A stretch of 64,000 nucleotides of DNA from Roseofilum reptotaenium CS-1145 (GTDB taxonomy: Bacteria; Cyanobacteriota; Cyanobacteriia; Cyanobacteriales; Desertifilaceae): positions 1 to 64,000 of the forward strand of contig NZ_JAQMUE010000088.1 in assembly GCF_028330985.1 (NCBI RefSeq). Reading direction: 5' to 3'. The notes beneath the pieces are model-generated. The model was not told the DNA's origin, did not search any database, and saw nothing but the letters and a program-made list of their open reading frames with translations. This document shows, one piece after another, positions 53,708-62,933 of this stretch. The position numbers and the translations under genes were made by a program. Each line of letters opens with the position of its first letter. Position 1 is the stretch's first letter.

Positions 53708-56314
53708 ATGATGCACCGTTCCTTACAGGTACCTGTTCATGTCGGACTCAGTCCGAAACACCAGCCGATGAGAGACAAGGATAAAACGAAAGAAGAATTG
53801 GTACAGGAATTAGTCAGCCTGCGCCAGCAAGTCATTAACTTGCAACATCAACTGCGGTCAACTCAGGCTGACTGGGAAAGCCGATGGGAAAAAACAGAAG
53901 CTGAACTCAAGTCTGAGGTAGAGGCTCGTACGGCAGCGCTCAAGGAGTCTAACGATCAGTTTGTAGCAGAGATTGCTGAACGCTATCAAGCCCTTCATGC
54001 CTTGCGCACGGCTAAAGATCAATTAGAAGCCATCTTAGAAGCGGTACCAGGAACGGTCTCTTGGATTAGTCACGATCTGCGCTACCTGGGAGTCAATCGT
54101 CATTTAGCAGAGATCTTTAATTTGCCCCCAGAAGAATTTGCTGGCAAACCCTTGGGCTTTTTAGGGAGTAGTGATGGCTTCGATCAATTTGTGCAAGATT
54201 TCTTTGCCAGTGATACTCAGGAAGCCTTTCGGGAAGTGGCGATGCGTATTAAAGGAAAGCATCGAATCTTCTTGATTGTGGCCCAAAAATATGATAAGAA
54301 TAAGGCCGCTTTTACAGTCGGAATTGATATTACCGAACGCAAAGAAGCAGAAGAAGCTCTACGCGAAGCAGAAAATAAGTATCGGAAAATTTTTGAAAAT
54401 GCAGTAGAGGGCATTTTTCAGACCACTCCCGACGGGCGCTATTTGAGTGCTAATCCAGCTTTAGCTCGAATTTATGGATATGGCTCCCCGGAGGACTTGA
54501 AAAGTACCCTTATTGACGTTGAGTCTCAGCTTTATCTCGACCCTCAACGACGACAAGAATTCATTAATTTGCTAGAGCAGTACGATTCTATTGTGGGGTT
54601 TGAGTCCCAGATTCGCCGGTTGGATGGCAAATTAACATGGATTTCCGAGAATGGGCGATCGGTGCGGGATAAGGCGGGTAATTTGCTTTATTACGAGGGA
54701 ACGGTTGAGGATATTACCGAGCGCAAGCAAGCAGAGGAGCAACTCCGACGGCTGAATGAGGAGTTAGAACAGCGAGTTGAGGAGAGAACGGTTGAGTTAA
54801 AGCAGGCGATAGATCAGTTAACTGTGGAGGTGGCAGAACGGGAACGGGTAGAAGCGGCGCTTCGAGTTTCTGAGGCAGAACTTCGGGCATTGTTTGCAGC
54901 AATGACGGATATTATTACCGTTTTTGATGCCGAAGGTCGATTTATGAAGGTGGTTTCGACAAATTCAGAAACCTTATTTAGTCCAACCACCGATCGCATC
55001 GGGAAAACGGTACATGATGTGTTTCCTCCGGAGCAAGCAGAAATTTTTGCCCATCCAATTCAGAGGGTGGTGGAAACTGGGCAAACGATGAATTTAGAGT
55101 ATTGTTTACCAGTTTCTCTGATGCCAGGATTTGTAGAAGAAAATCAAGAGTTTCTTTCTCAGGAGGTGGGAGAGACTCAGGACAATGAGGTGTGGTTTGC
55201 CGCGAGTGTTTCCCCGATGCCAGATAATTGCGTGATTTGGGTGGCTCGGAATATTACGGAACGCAAGCGAGTTGTGGATGCCATGCGGGCGGCAGAAGAA
55301 AAATATCGAAGTATTTTTGAGAATGCAGCCGAAGGTATTTTTCAACTGACTCCAGATGGATGCTATTTGAGTGCTAATCCAGCTCTGGCTCGGATGTATG
55401 GTTATGCGTCTCCAGAGGAGTTAATGGAGCGCTTGCGAAACGTGGGGACTCATCTTTATGTCGATCCAGGTCGTCGGGAAGAGTTTATGAGGTTGATTGA
55501 GCGGGAAAATGGGGTCTCTCATTTTGATTCTCAGGTGTATCGCCAAGATCGCAGTATTATTTGGACTTCTGAGAATGCTAGAGCCGTTCGCGATGAGCAA
55601 GGAAATTTATTGTTTTGTGAGGGAACAGTAGAGGATATTACAAAGCGGAAGGAGGCAGAAGCTGCCTTAAGGGCAGAGCAGGAGAAGTCGGAAGATTTGC
55701 TCTTAAATATCTTGCCCGGAGCGATCGCCCAACGGCTGAAACAGGAAGAGAAAAATTTGATTGCCGATCGCTTTGATGAGGTGACAATTTTGTTTGCTGA
55801 TATCGTGGGCTTTACCCGCATGTCTTCAGGAATTTCGGCAACAGAGTTGGTCAATTTGCTCAATGAAATCTTTTCTCAATTTGATAAATTGGCGAAAAAA
55901 CATCAAGTGGAAAAGATTAAAACGATTGGGGATTCTTATATGGTGGTCAGTGGGATTCCCATGCCCCGTGAGGATCATGCAGAGGCGATCGCCCAAATGG
56001 CCTTGGATATGCAACGGGCAATTCCTCGCTTTCGTCAACCGAATGGTCAACCCCTTCAATTGCGAATTGGCATGAGTACAGGTCCTGTGGTGGCTGGGGT
56101 AATTGGGATGGCTAAGTTTATTTATGATTTGTGGGGAGATGCGGTGAATGTGGCTTCGCGTATGGAGTCTATGGGCATTCCCGGTAAAATTCAGGTGACT
56201 GAAGCGGCCTATGAACGGCTTAAACATCGCTATTCATTTGAAAAGCGAGGTGAAATTGAAGTGAAGGGGAAAGGGATGATGACGACCTATTGGTTGACGG
56301 GAACTGAGCTTTGA
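53708..56314 (+). CDS. PAS-domain class III adenylate cyclase
   Basis: A soluble sensor cyclase of about 868 residues. The start is uncertain: GTG 53651, ATG 53708 or ATG 53768 (MRDKDKTKEELVQELVSLRQ, the usual beginning of such proteins). Order: N-terminal coiled coil; PAS (about 110-220); PAS with ADKYRKI-type start and PAC (FENAVEGIFQTTPDGRYLSA); coiled coil; third PAS; fourth PAS nearly identical to the second; then a cyclase domain with VTILFADIVGFTRMSSGI (metal Asp717, counted from 53651), VEKIKTIGDSYMVVSG (Lys757 and Asp761, adenine-type specificity) and DLWGDAVNVASRMES. It makes cAMP from ATP. The absence of membrane helices indicates an intracellular cue. It overlaps the next gene. 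Confidence 0.92.
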   Translation: MMHRSLQVPVHVGLSPKHQPMRDKDKTKEELVQELVSLRQQVINLQHQLRSTQADWESRWEKTEAELKSEVEARTAALKESNDQFVAEIAERYQALHALRTAKDQLEAILEAVPGTVSWISHDLRYLGVNRHLAEIFNLPPEEFAGKPLGFLGSSDGFDQFVQDFFASDTQEAFREVAMRIKGKHRIFLIVAQKYDKNKAAFTVGIDITERKEAEEALREAENKYRKIFENAVEGIFQTTPDGRYLSANPALARIYGYGSPEDLKSTLIDVESQLYLDPQRRQEFINLLEQYDSIVGFESQIRRLDGKLTWISENGRSVRDKAGNLLYYEGTVEDITERKQAEEQLRRLNEELEQRVEERTVELKQAIDQLTVEVAERERVEAALRVSEAELRALFAAMTDIITVFDAEGRFMKVVSTNSETLFSPTTDRIGKTVHDVFPPEQAEIFAHPIQRVVETGQTMNLEYCLPVSLMPGFVEENQEFLSQEVGETQDNEVWFAASVSPMPDNCVIWVARNITERKRVVDAMRAAEEKYRSIFENAAEGIFQLTPDGCYLSANPALARMYGYASPEELMERLRNVGTHLYVDPGRREEFMRLIERENGVSHFDSQVYRQDRSIIWTSENARAVRDEQGNLLFCEGTVEDITKRKEAEAALRAEQEKSEDLLLNILPGAIAQRLKQEEKNLIADRFDEVTILFADIVGFTRMSSGISATELVNLLNEIFSQFDKLAKKHQVEKIKTIGDSYMVVSGIPMPREDHAEAIAQMALDMQRAIPRFRQPNGQPLQLRIGMSTGPVVAGVIGMAKFIYDLWGDAVNVASRMESMGIPGKIQVTEAAYERLKHRYSFEKRGEIEVKGKGMMTTYWLTGTEL

Positions 56315-57507
56315 AAACCTATCCACGCTTGGGATTGGATGTACAATGGCCAGATCTGATGGGTGGATTGGTTAGGGGTTCACAGTCGAGATTAGAATTA
56401 GAAGGGGCGATCGCTTCCCATTGGCCCCCTTCCCGTTCTGTTCAAGTCACCCTCTCCGTTAGAACAGCGTTCGATTTGCTCTTGCAAGCACTGGATTTGC
56501 CTCCAGGGACCGGGGTGCTCATGAGTGGGGTGAATGTACGCCACATGGTTGAGATCGTTGAATTTCATGGCCTAGTTCCCATTCCTGTCGAGCTAGACTT
56601 AGATACCTTAGCTCCTAATTTAGACCATTTCCGCCGCCTCATTTCGCCTCAGACCCGTCTATTTGTGATTGCCCATTTGTTTGGATCAATTATTCCTCTC
56701 GCGCCGTATATTGCTCTGTGTCGCCAGCATCAGATTATTTTGGTGGAAGATTGTGCCCAAGCTTTTGCTCAGTCTTATTATTTGGGGGATGAACAAGTAG
56801 AAGTGAGTTTATTTAGTTTCGGCCCGATCAAGACTTGTACGGCATTGGGGGGTGGTGTGGCGATGGTTCGTGATTACGATCTAGCCAATAAAATGAGAGA
56901 AATTGGCGATCGCTATCCCCTCAAAGGCGATCGCTGGTACAGACAACGCCTGATCAAATATTTGGCGGTTAAAGCGATCTGTGACCCTTATCTGTATAAT
57001 GCTCTGGTGCGATCGATACGGCTTCTAGGTAAAGATGTAGATCGGGCGATCGGATCGAGCGCCAGAGGGTTTAGAGCTGGAGAACTCATCCCCCAACTCA
57101 GGCAAAAACCCCCTCAACTGTTATTGCAATTTTTGGCTCATCGGCTGCAAACTTGTCCGAGTTATGGCGATCGTATCCTTAGAGCAAAAAGGCTTTTAAG
57201 TCAACTCGATAGCTCGATTATCTGGCCTGGATATCGTGCTATTCAACACTCTTTTTGGGTCGTTCCGATTCAAACTTCATCGCCTAAGCTTTGGATGAAA
57301 ACACTGCGCGATTCTGGCTTTGATGCTACTCGAGGAAATACGAGCTTAATTGCCATTCGGACACCGGAAGGAAGCCCATTACCCCATGCTCAAGAACTAA
57401 TGCAAACCCTACTATATTTACCCATTTCTCCTGCATTACCGGCTAGTGAGGAGCAGCGATTAATTCAACTGATTAACTCCCTTGCAGTGCTTTACTCTAG
57501 AAAATAG
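56311..57507 (+). CDS. DegT/DnrJ/EryC1/StrS-family aminotransferase
   Basis: A 398-residue PLP protein of the sugar aminotransferase family. It starts at a TTG that overlaps the cyclase stop (TTGA at 56311-56314). It has VTLSVRTAFDLLLQALDLPP, VLMSGVNVRHMVEIVEFHG, ILVEDCAQAFAQSYY (PLP-ring Asp) and FSFGPIKTCTALGGGVAM, in which Lys is the PLP lysine. Members make amino-sugars for surface glycans or antibiotics. Substrate unknown. The coupling to a cyclase gene is unusual. Confidence 0.85.
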   Translation: MKTYPRLGLDVQWPDLMGGLVRGSQSRLELEGAIASHWPPSRSVQVTLSVRTAFDLLLQALDLPPGTGVLMSGVNVRHMVEIVEFHGLVPIPVELDLDTLAPNLDHFRRLISPQTRLFVIAHLFGSIIPLAPYIALCRQHQIILVEDCAQAFAQSYYLGDEQVEVSLFSFGPIKTCTALGGGVAMVRDYDLANKMREIGDRYPLKGDRWYRQRLIKYLAVKAICDPYLYNALVRSIRLLGKDVDRAIGSSARGFRAGELIPQLRQKPPQLLLQFLAHRLQTCPSYGDRILRAKRLLSQLDSSIIWPGYRAIQHSFWVVPIQTSSPKLWMKTLRDSGFDATRGNTSLIAIRTPEGSPLPHAQELMQTLLYLPISPALPASEEQRLIQLINSLAVLYSRK

Positions 57508-57570
57508 ACAATAGCTTGTATTAGTTAGGCTCCAAGGCTTCAAGCTGTACTCCTCCAGAAGAGAGAAATT

Positions 57571-57630
57571 CTATAGCAGAGAAAGAGAGTTAGGACATTT
57601 TCTATTGCCTATTGCCTCAAACCATAACCT
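57571..57630. repeat. Partial MITE-like repeat
   Basis: CTATAGCAGAGAAAGAGAGT, TTAGGACATTTTCTATTG and CCTCAAACCATAACCT follow the reverse complement of the right half of 32889-33003 with one internal deletion. The repeat overlaps the 3' edge of the small gene that follows. Confidence 0.75.
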
Positions 57631-57820
57631 AGCGAAGTTGACACACTCTTTGTAGGCGATCTCCTTCAACCACAAACACATTACACTGCACTTGATCTTG
57701 CTCAAGCCGCTCTAGTAGGGACATTGTCGGCTGATCGGATAAAACGCGATCGGATACCAGAGGATTAAACACGGTAGCCATCAGGGTTGAAAAAGTTAAA
57801 AGAACAAAACTCACGTTCAT
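57629..57820 (-). CDS. Small hypothetical protein with N-terminal hydrophobic segment
   Basis: A 63-residue protein. The first 20 residues (MNVSFVLLTFSTLMATVFNP) are hydrophobic, a possible signal or anchor. The rest is polar with one Cys pair (QCNVFVVEGDRLQRVCQLR). Plausible small secreted protein. No recognised family. Confidence 0.5.
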   Translation of the reverse strand: MNVSFVLLTFSTLMATVFNPLVSDRVLSDQPTMSLLERLEQDQVQCNVFVVEGDRLQRVCQLR

Positions 57821-58027
57821 CGGGTCAAATCTCCGTTTGCTGCTTTAGCTAACTGTCTGCTCAATTCATCTGGGATTCCCCGGATACTATCGGCTACCTC
57901 TTAGCTGTTATAATCCAATTCTGGAAAAAAAACAAGCGGAAACACGAATAGACTATTCCAGAATTGTAACCGTCTACTCTTAGGCGATCGGGGGGTTAGC
58001 TTCGGTATTTTCTTAGAAGCCCCCCAG

Positions 58028-58396
58028 CTAACGAAGTTCCCGTCCGAAGGGAAACAAGGCTAAAGGAATTAACTTAAAGTGCTGTTGGGCAAAAGGAATC
58101 CCAATAATGGTAATAAACAAAAGTGCCCCATGGAGGAGGTGAGAAAGGGCAATTTCCCAACCAAAGCAAACCACCCAAATGATATTCAAGATCGTGGGAA
58201 TTATCCCAGATGCACCGGGACTCACTTCGATCTCTTTACCAAACGGGGTAAAGGTGGCAAAACCAATTTTCATGGTTTGTAAACCGAACGGAATTCCGAT
58301 AATGGTTATACACATACCCAGACCACCGATAATATAGCCCAATCCAGAGATGAAGCCACCACAAATCAACCAGATCAGGTTACCTAAGAGTGTCAT
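58028..58396 (-). CDS. YccF-family membrane protein
   Basis: A 122-residue protein with two tandem YccF domains: GNLIWLICGGFISGLGYIIG, then GMCITIIGIPFGLQTMKIGF with FTPFGKEI, and again ILNIIWVVCFGWEIAL with FITIIGIPFAQQHFKL. The GIPFG/A-Q motif is the family mark. Four hydrophobic segments are predicted. Function unknown. Transcribed alone. Confidence 0.9.
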   Translation of the reverse strand: MTLLGNLIWLICGGFISGLGYIIGGLGMCITIIGIPFGLQTMKIGFATFTPFGKEIEVSPGASGIIPTILNIIWVVCFGWEIALSHLLHGALLFITIIGIPFAQQHFKLIPLALFPFGRELR

Positions 58397-58487
58397 AACT
58401 GGTTTATCTCCTGTTGAAAGACTAAATGGGTTGATTGTATCAAACCTAGAGTGCGATATTTAATAATATCAAGAAGGTTTGAGAGGA

Positions 58488-59369
58488 TTAGGGACGATCG
58501 CCCTCTTCTGGGATGCTGATGCCATATTGCTGACATTGCTGGAGGAGTTCTTGGATGTAGCGATCGCGCAAGTTCTGCGGTGCAATAATCTCACAGTTTT
58601 TCCCGTAGGGGCGAATATCGCGCATAAACCAGAAGCTACTATAGATTTTCCGTATGACTTGTCGAGTGGGTGGATCGCCTTCGAGGTTACCCACAAATTG
58701 ATCGCCGGGTTTGCTGCGGTATCCAAAGGCTAATCCTCCAGATAGGCACAGTTCTACGGTGATGTATTCTAAGTCGGGTTGCCATTTTTGATTGACAGAA
58801 ACTACGGCAGCTTCTTGGATGCGCTCTAGCAGCAGGCTCCAATTGTGGCAGAGTTCTTTGATATCGTAATTACCCTCAGTTTCTTGGCAACGACAGAGCA
58901 GATATTCTCGTTTTTCAATGGGGATAATGCGAGCATAAAGGACAGTGTAGTGCCAGGGGCGATCGGCGGCATCTCGGTAGGAGAGACGGAAGGGTTGTTG
59001 ACGGTGGATGAAGGTTTCAATTTGTTCTCTCCATGCGGGAATGGGAGCGTTTAGAAAGGCTTCGATTTCTTGTCTGAGGGGAAGCGAGAGTTCGCCGCGA
59101 TCGCACAATATTTGGGCAATTTCTTTGGCTTCTAGCAGTTTTCCATAATCAACCAGCAGATTTCTAACCCGGTTGAGCAGTTCTATTCTCTCGCGTAACC
59201 AGTCGTTATTGGGGGCTATGCGGAGCTGTTGGCGGGCGATCGCCGTAATGAGTTTAGAGATATTCGGCTTTTCTCCCCAAGTCATGCCGAATTCTCCCGC
59301 AAGTTGCTCTAAATGGGCTTTGTCTCGTTCGGATACGGATAGAGTTATGGATTGACCTTTACGACTCAT
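58488..59369 (-). CDS. WYL-domain CRISPR-associated regulator (TIGR03985-like)
   Basis: A 293-residue protein that begins SITLSVSERDKAHLEQLAGE and FGMTWGEKPNISKLITAIAR, a DNA-binding-like start. A central WYL-type region follows (FRLSYRDAADRPWHYTVLYA; REYLLCRCQE). The C-terminal part is RDIRPYGKNCEIIAPQNLRD. WYL proteins sense nucleotides or nucleic acids, and several repress CRISPR-Cas loci in cyanobacteria. Sll7009 of Synechocystis is the precedent I know. It is divergent from cas3', so it may control that promoter. Two TACGGACAC direct repeats lie between the two genes. Confidence 0.85.
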   Translation of the reverse strand: MSRKGQSITLSVSERDKAHLEQLAGEFGMTWGEKPNISKLITAIARQQLRIAPNNDWLRERIELLNRVRNLLVDYGKLLEAKEIAQILCDRGELSLPLRQEIEAFLNAPIPAWREQIETFIHRQQPFRLSYRDAADRPWHYTVLYARIIPIEKREYLLCRCQETEGNYDIKELCHNWSLLLERIQEAAVVSVNQKWQPDLEYITVELCLSGGLAFGYRSKPGDQFVGNLEGDPPTRQVIRKIYSSFWFMRDIRPYGKNCEIIAPQNLRDRYIQELLQQCQQYGISIPEEGDRP

Positions 59370-59374
59370 ATTTG

Positions 59375-59454
59375 TACGGACACTTTATGGGTGCAATTAT
59401 TGATTTTCTCTATTTTCAGCACTATTATGGGAGATATCAAGCAGTTACGGACAC
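59375..59454. promoter_or_regulatory. Direct repeats TACGGACAC, candidate operator
   Basis: The identical nonamer TACGGACAC occurs at 59375-59383 and 59446-59454, 71 bases apart (start to start), in the 219-base divergent region between the WYL regulator and cas3'. The first copy lies just upstream of the regulator start. A role as WYL-regulator sites is inference. Confidence 0.4.
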
Positions 59455-59588
59455 AAAAATATGGAAATGAAGGAAACATTAGGCGATCGCGCCTAGGAAA
59501 AGTCCTTTTCCAGTGACTTGTAGAATAGTGAGTGTGATGAGTGAAGAAGCAGCGATGAAAAACCATTTTTACTCAAGGCAGTCAACCC

Positions 59589-61772
59589 ATGAATGAGTAT
59601 GCCATTACCCTAAAATCTGTTTATTCTTGTCCAGCAACGGAATCCATTGACAAGATTAAACTCCCGAAAAAGTGGCGATTATCTTGGCATCAGTTGGAGA
59701 CGTGGAAAGCGCTACAAAATCCTGATATTGATGTGGTGTTTAATACGGCGATGACCGGAGATGGCAAAAGTTTAGCCGCCTATTTATCGAGTTTGCAAAG
59801 TAAAGAATATTGTATCGCGCTTTACCCGACCAATGAATTAGCGAGAGATCAAGAGAAGCAGGTTCAAGACTATATCGCCAAATTCCAACCGCACAACGAT
59901 CTGCGTGTGGTGCGGTTAAGTGGGGCAGAGTTAGAATTGTATGCCGAACAAGAGGGTTTGAAGAAAGCTGGGGCGATCGCCACTCGCATTACGCAATCTG
60001 ATATTATTTTAACTAACCCAGATATCTTTCACTATCTCCACCGAGGCGCATATCTCACCTCGAAAGACAGTCCCGATCAATTATGGCAAAGACTCGATAA
60101 AAACTTTGACTTATTTATCTTTGATGAATTCCATGTTTTTGCCGCTCCCCAAATTGCCAGCGTCATCAATACTCTACTTTTAATTCGCTGTACTAACCGC
60201 CGCAAAAAGTTTTTATTCCTCTCAGCTACACCGAATTCAGAGTTCAAAGAAAAATTAAAAGATGCTGGATTTCGTTGCCATGAAATTAATCCGATCGACG
60301 AGCATAAGTATCAATTTCCAGAGACTCCAGAGGAAGCGCAAGCCTTATCAGAACAAGAGTGGCGTAGAGTTACGGGAGAAATATCGCTGAACTTTATCCC
60401 GTTGGAATCATCAGGGAATTCTTCAGAACAGTGGCTAAAAGACAACAGCGAGTTGATTGTCCAACAGTTTCAGGATAAACCAGGGAGCAAAGGGGCAATT
60501 ATTCTGAATTCCATTGCCGCAGTCAAGCGACTCACTCCATTTTTTAGTAACTTGCTCTCTCCTTACGGCTTAGAGGTTGGCGAAAATACCGGCTTATCGG
60601 GAAAACAAGTTAAAGCTCAGTCTCTCTCGGCGGATCTGGTAATAGGAACCAGCACCATTGATGTAGGGGTAGATTTTAAGATTAACTTCCTGTTGTTTGA
60701 AGCGGCAGATGGGGGTAATTTTATTCAGCGTTTGGGACGATTGGGACGACATCAGGGTTACGATCGCGAGGGAAACTATATCCCGTTTGATGGCTTTACG
60801 GCTTATGCTTTGGTTCCCCAGTTTTTCGTTGAACGACTGTTTAGTGGAGAAACTGCACCATTAGAACCAGGACAACGTTGCGATCGCCCCTTTTTCCACC
60901 AGCAGATTACTGACAACTATCGCCAAATCAATGACTTTCGCGGTTACTATTCCCGGTGGGGTGCGGTGCAGTCGATGGTTTTGTGCAGCCAGTTGAAGCA
61001 TCATAAGACGATTAAAGCCGTTTACAAAGAGAGTGCGGAAGCCTTTGAATCGATATCAGAACAGATTTTCAAGACTCGTCTAGTCAAGTTATATGGTTTA
61101 AGTAAAAAATGGGGAAGAGAATGGCAAGAGCTATCCGGAAATAAGACAGGAAATCCAATTTTAGAAGATGCGGCAAGTTTCCGGGGTTCGAGTAGCTTGC
61201 AATACGGTTTATACGATCTGACGGAAACCCATGAGGCGGATCGGTTCAAAACCTACGAGTTACCAGGTATTTTGGGAAATTTGGATGTGGAAGTGATGAC
61301 GGAGAAGGCGTTTATGTATTCGCTTCGGGAAACTGGCGATCGCCTCAATACCGTAATTCCCAAGGGACAATTTCAGTATTGCTTGGGATTTATGAAACTG
61401 CACGCTTATCGGGAAGAGCGCCTCAACTGGCGGTTTATTTATCCCGCAGAACTGCAACCGGTAGCAGATGCGTGGAAGGTTCAGGTATTGGTGGGGTTGG
61501 AAGTTTGGCAACCCGAAAATCCTTGGATCGATGGCATTAATAACCGTCTGAAGCGTCAGGGGTTGGTGAGCTATGTGTTGCGTTTTCCAGTCGGTGAAGT
61601 GCGATCGCGCCTACGGTTACCCATGCATTTCCAGATTTATCCCATCAGCGATGCCAACAGTCTGCTCGATCCTACCGCACCCTATTCTATTGCCTTCGGA
61701 CAATCGGCACTACTGATAGATACTCTCGCGTACACCTTAAAGAGCAAAGGAGATGAAGAATGGATAGTTTAG
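59589..61772 (+). CDS. cas3: Type I-D CRISPR-associated helicase Cas3'
   Basis: A 727-residue superfamily 2 helicase of the cyano-type Cas3' (no HD domain; in type I-D the HD nuclease is on Cas10d). Motifs: Walker A in VFNTAMTGDGKSLAAYL; DEFH (motif II) in FDLFIFDEFHVFAA; FLFLSATPN (motif III); ILNSIAAVKRL; and QRLGRLGRHQG (motif VI). It translocates on target DNA during interference. The ATG at 59589 is the natural start. First gene of the plus-strand cas operon in view. Confidence 0.94.
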   Translation: MNEYAITLKSVYSCPATESIDKIKLPKKWRLSWHQLETWKALQNPDIDVVFNTAMTGDGKSLAAYLSSLQSKEYCIALYPTNELARDQEKQVQDYIAKFQPHNDLRVVRLSGAELELYAEQEGLKKAGAIATRITQSDIILTNPDIFHYLHRGAYLTSKDSPDQLWQRLDKNFDLFIFDEFHVFAAPQIASVINTLLLIRCTNRRKKFLFLSATPNSEFKEKLKDAGFRCHEINPIDEHKYQFPETPEEAQALSEQEWRRVTGEISLNFIPLESSGNSSEQWLKDNSELIVQQFQDKPGSKGAIILNSIAAVKRLTPFFSNLLSPYGLEVGENTGLSGKQVKAQSLSADLVIGTSTIDVGVDFKINFLLFEAADGGNFIQRLGRLGRHQGYDREGNYIPFDGFTAYALVPQFFVERLFSGETAPLEPGQRCDRPFFHQQITDNYRQINDFRGYYSRWGAVQSMVLCSQLKHHKTIKAVYKESAEAFESISEQIFKTRLVKLYGLSKKWGREWQELSGNKTGNPILEDAASFRGSSSLQYGLYDLTETHEADRFKTYELPGILGNLDVEVMTEKAFMYSLRETGDRLNTVIPKGQFQYCLGFMKLHAYREERLNWRFIYPAELQPVADAWKVQVLVGLEVWQPENPWIDGINNRLKRQGLVSYVLRFPVGEVRSRLRLPMHFQIYPISDANSLLDPTAPYSIAFGQSALLIDTLAYTLKSKGDEEWIV

Positions 61773-61878
61773 AGTTCCAATCCCTCAATCGCAATCAGTC
61801 AGTTAAAAGAGAAGATTGCTGAAAGCCTTGATTGTAAATCAATCTTAGTCCATTCATAAGGAAAATCATATAAAAAAA

Positions 61879-62493
61879 ATGACTAATCTTAAGAAACTGC
61901 TTGAAGTACTGCACGATCATCTGTGGCATTCCAGTGATGAACTTGCTGACAAAGTAACCTGGCGCTTTGGACATACTATTCATGAAGCACGTAAAAAAGG
62001 CTACTCTATTGAGGCACGGAAGATTCGCCATAATCAATACGAGTATCGGATGTTAACAAAAATCCAAATATTGGATCAAAAATCAGAGCAGGTATCCGCG
62101 AAAATTCCTTATCTGAAAATGCTAGTTTTATTTGGTTCTCGCGCTAGAGGAGACAATCAAGAAAATAGTGATTGGGATTTTGCCGTACTCTACGATGAAG
62201 AACTCAGAGAACCCATCCTAAAACAAAATGCCTGGAGATGGTTAGAAGCTTTTCACATTCTCGGAGAAATCTTTGGATTGAACGACGATAATATGGATAT
62301 TGTCGAACTCAATCGCTGTTCTCCCTTAATTGCTCATTATGTGGCACGAGATGGAAAAGTCATTTATGAGAAACTCCCAGGAGAGTTTGAAAACTTCCAG
62401 CGCCATCATCTCATGAGTGATGCAGAATTAAAACAAATGCGTCGCGATCTTCGGCAAAAACTCGAACGCTCTTTGCAGAGGAAAGGTGTATGA
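61879..62493 (+). CDS. MNT-family nucleotidyltransferase antitoxin with winged-helix N-terminus
   Basis: A 204-residue protein. Residues 1-65 look like a winged helix (LLEVLHDHLWHSSDELADKV, WRFGHTIHEARKKGYSIE). Residues 75-175 are a minimal nucleotidyltransferase with the full GSx10DxD motif (GSRARGDNQENSDWDFAV) and a third acidic strand (NMDIVELN). MntA antitoxins transfer AMP to the HEPN toxin partner. The start lies about 105 bases after cas3'. The stop overlaps the HEPN gene start by four bases (62490-62493). Confidence 0.88.
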   Translation: MTNLKKLLEVLHDHLWHSSDELADKVTWRFGHTIHEARKKGYSIEARKIRHNQYEYRMLTKIQILDQKSEQVSAKIPYLKMLVLFGSRARGDNQENSDWDFAVLYDEELREPILKQNAWRWLEAFHILGEIFGLNDDNMDIVELNRCSPLIAHYVARDGKVIYEKLPGEFENFQRHHLMSDAELKQMRRDLRQKLERSLQRKGV

Positions 62494-62933
62494 CTGAAGT
62501 CGATCCTAATATTGTTTTAAGGAAGCTTGATTTTCTGGATGATTACCTTAATCGACTAGAGCCTTTGTGTGCTATCTCGCTAACAGACTATCTGGCTGAT
62601 TCCAATACCCAATTAATGGTTGAGCGATTATTACAGCTTTCCTTTCAAGTCGCGATTGATGTTAATCGGTATTTGTTGAAGACTGTCAACCTACCACAAC
62701 CGGAGAAGAATTTTGATACCTTCGAGGAAATGAGTCGCTGTGGTATTCTTACTCCAGAGTTAGCGAAAATATTAGCCCCATCCGGTAGCTTAAGAAATCG
62801 ATTAGTTCATATGTACGATGAAATCGATCCGGTAAAAATCCACGAATGTATTCAACTCGCTCTACAGGAATATCCCAAATATCAAAGACAAATTCTCCAA
62901 TACTTAGACACTCTAGAGGACGATCGTGGCTAA
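62490..62933 (+). CDS. HEPN-family RNase toxin (HepT-like)
   Basis: A 147-residue helical protein with the HEPN active-site motif Rx4HxY in SLRNRLVHMYDEID, preceded by helices LDFLDDYLNRLEPL and QLSFQVAIDVNRYL typical of HepT/DUF86. HepT cleaves RNA (tRNA in studied cases). The Tyr of HxY is the AMPylated residue in the known MntA-HepT pair. It overlaps the antitoxin gene by four bases and cas10d by eight bases, so all three are coupled. Confidence 0.88.
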   Translation: MTEVDPNIVLRKLDFLDDYLNRLEPLCAISLTDYLADSNTQLMVERLLQLSFQVAIDVNRYLLKTVNLPQPEKNFDTFEEMSRCGILTPELAKILAPSGSLRNRLVHMYDEIDPVKIHECIQLALQEYPKYQRQILQYLDTLEDDRG

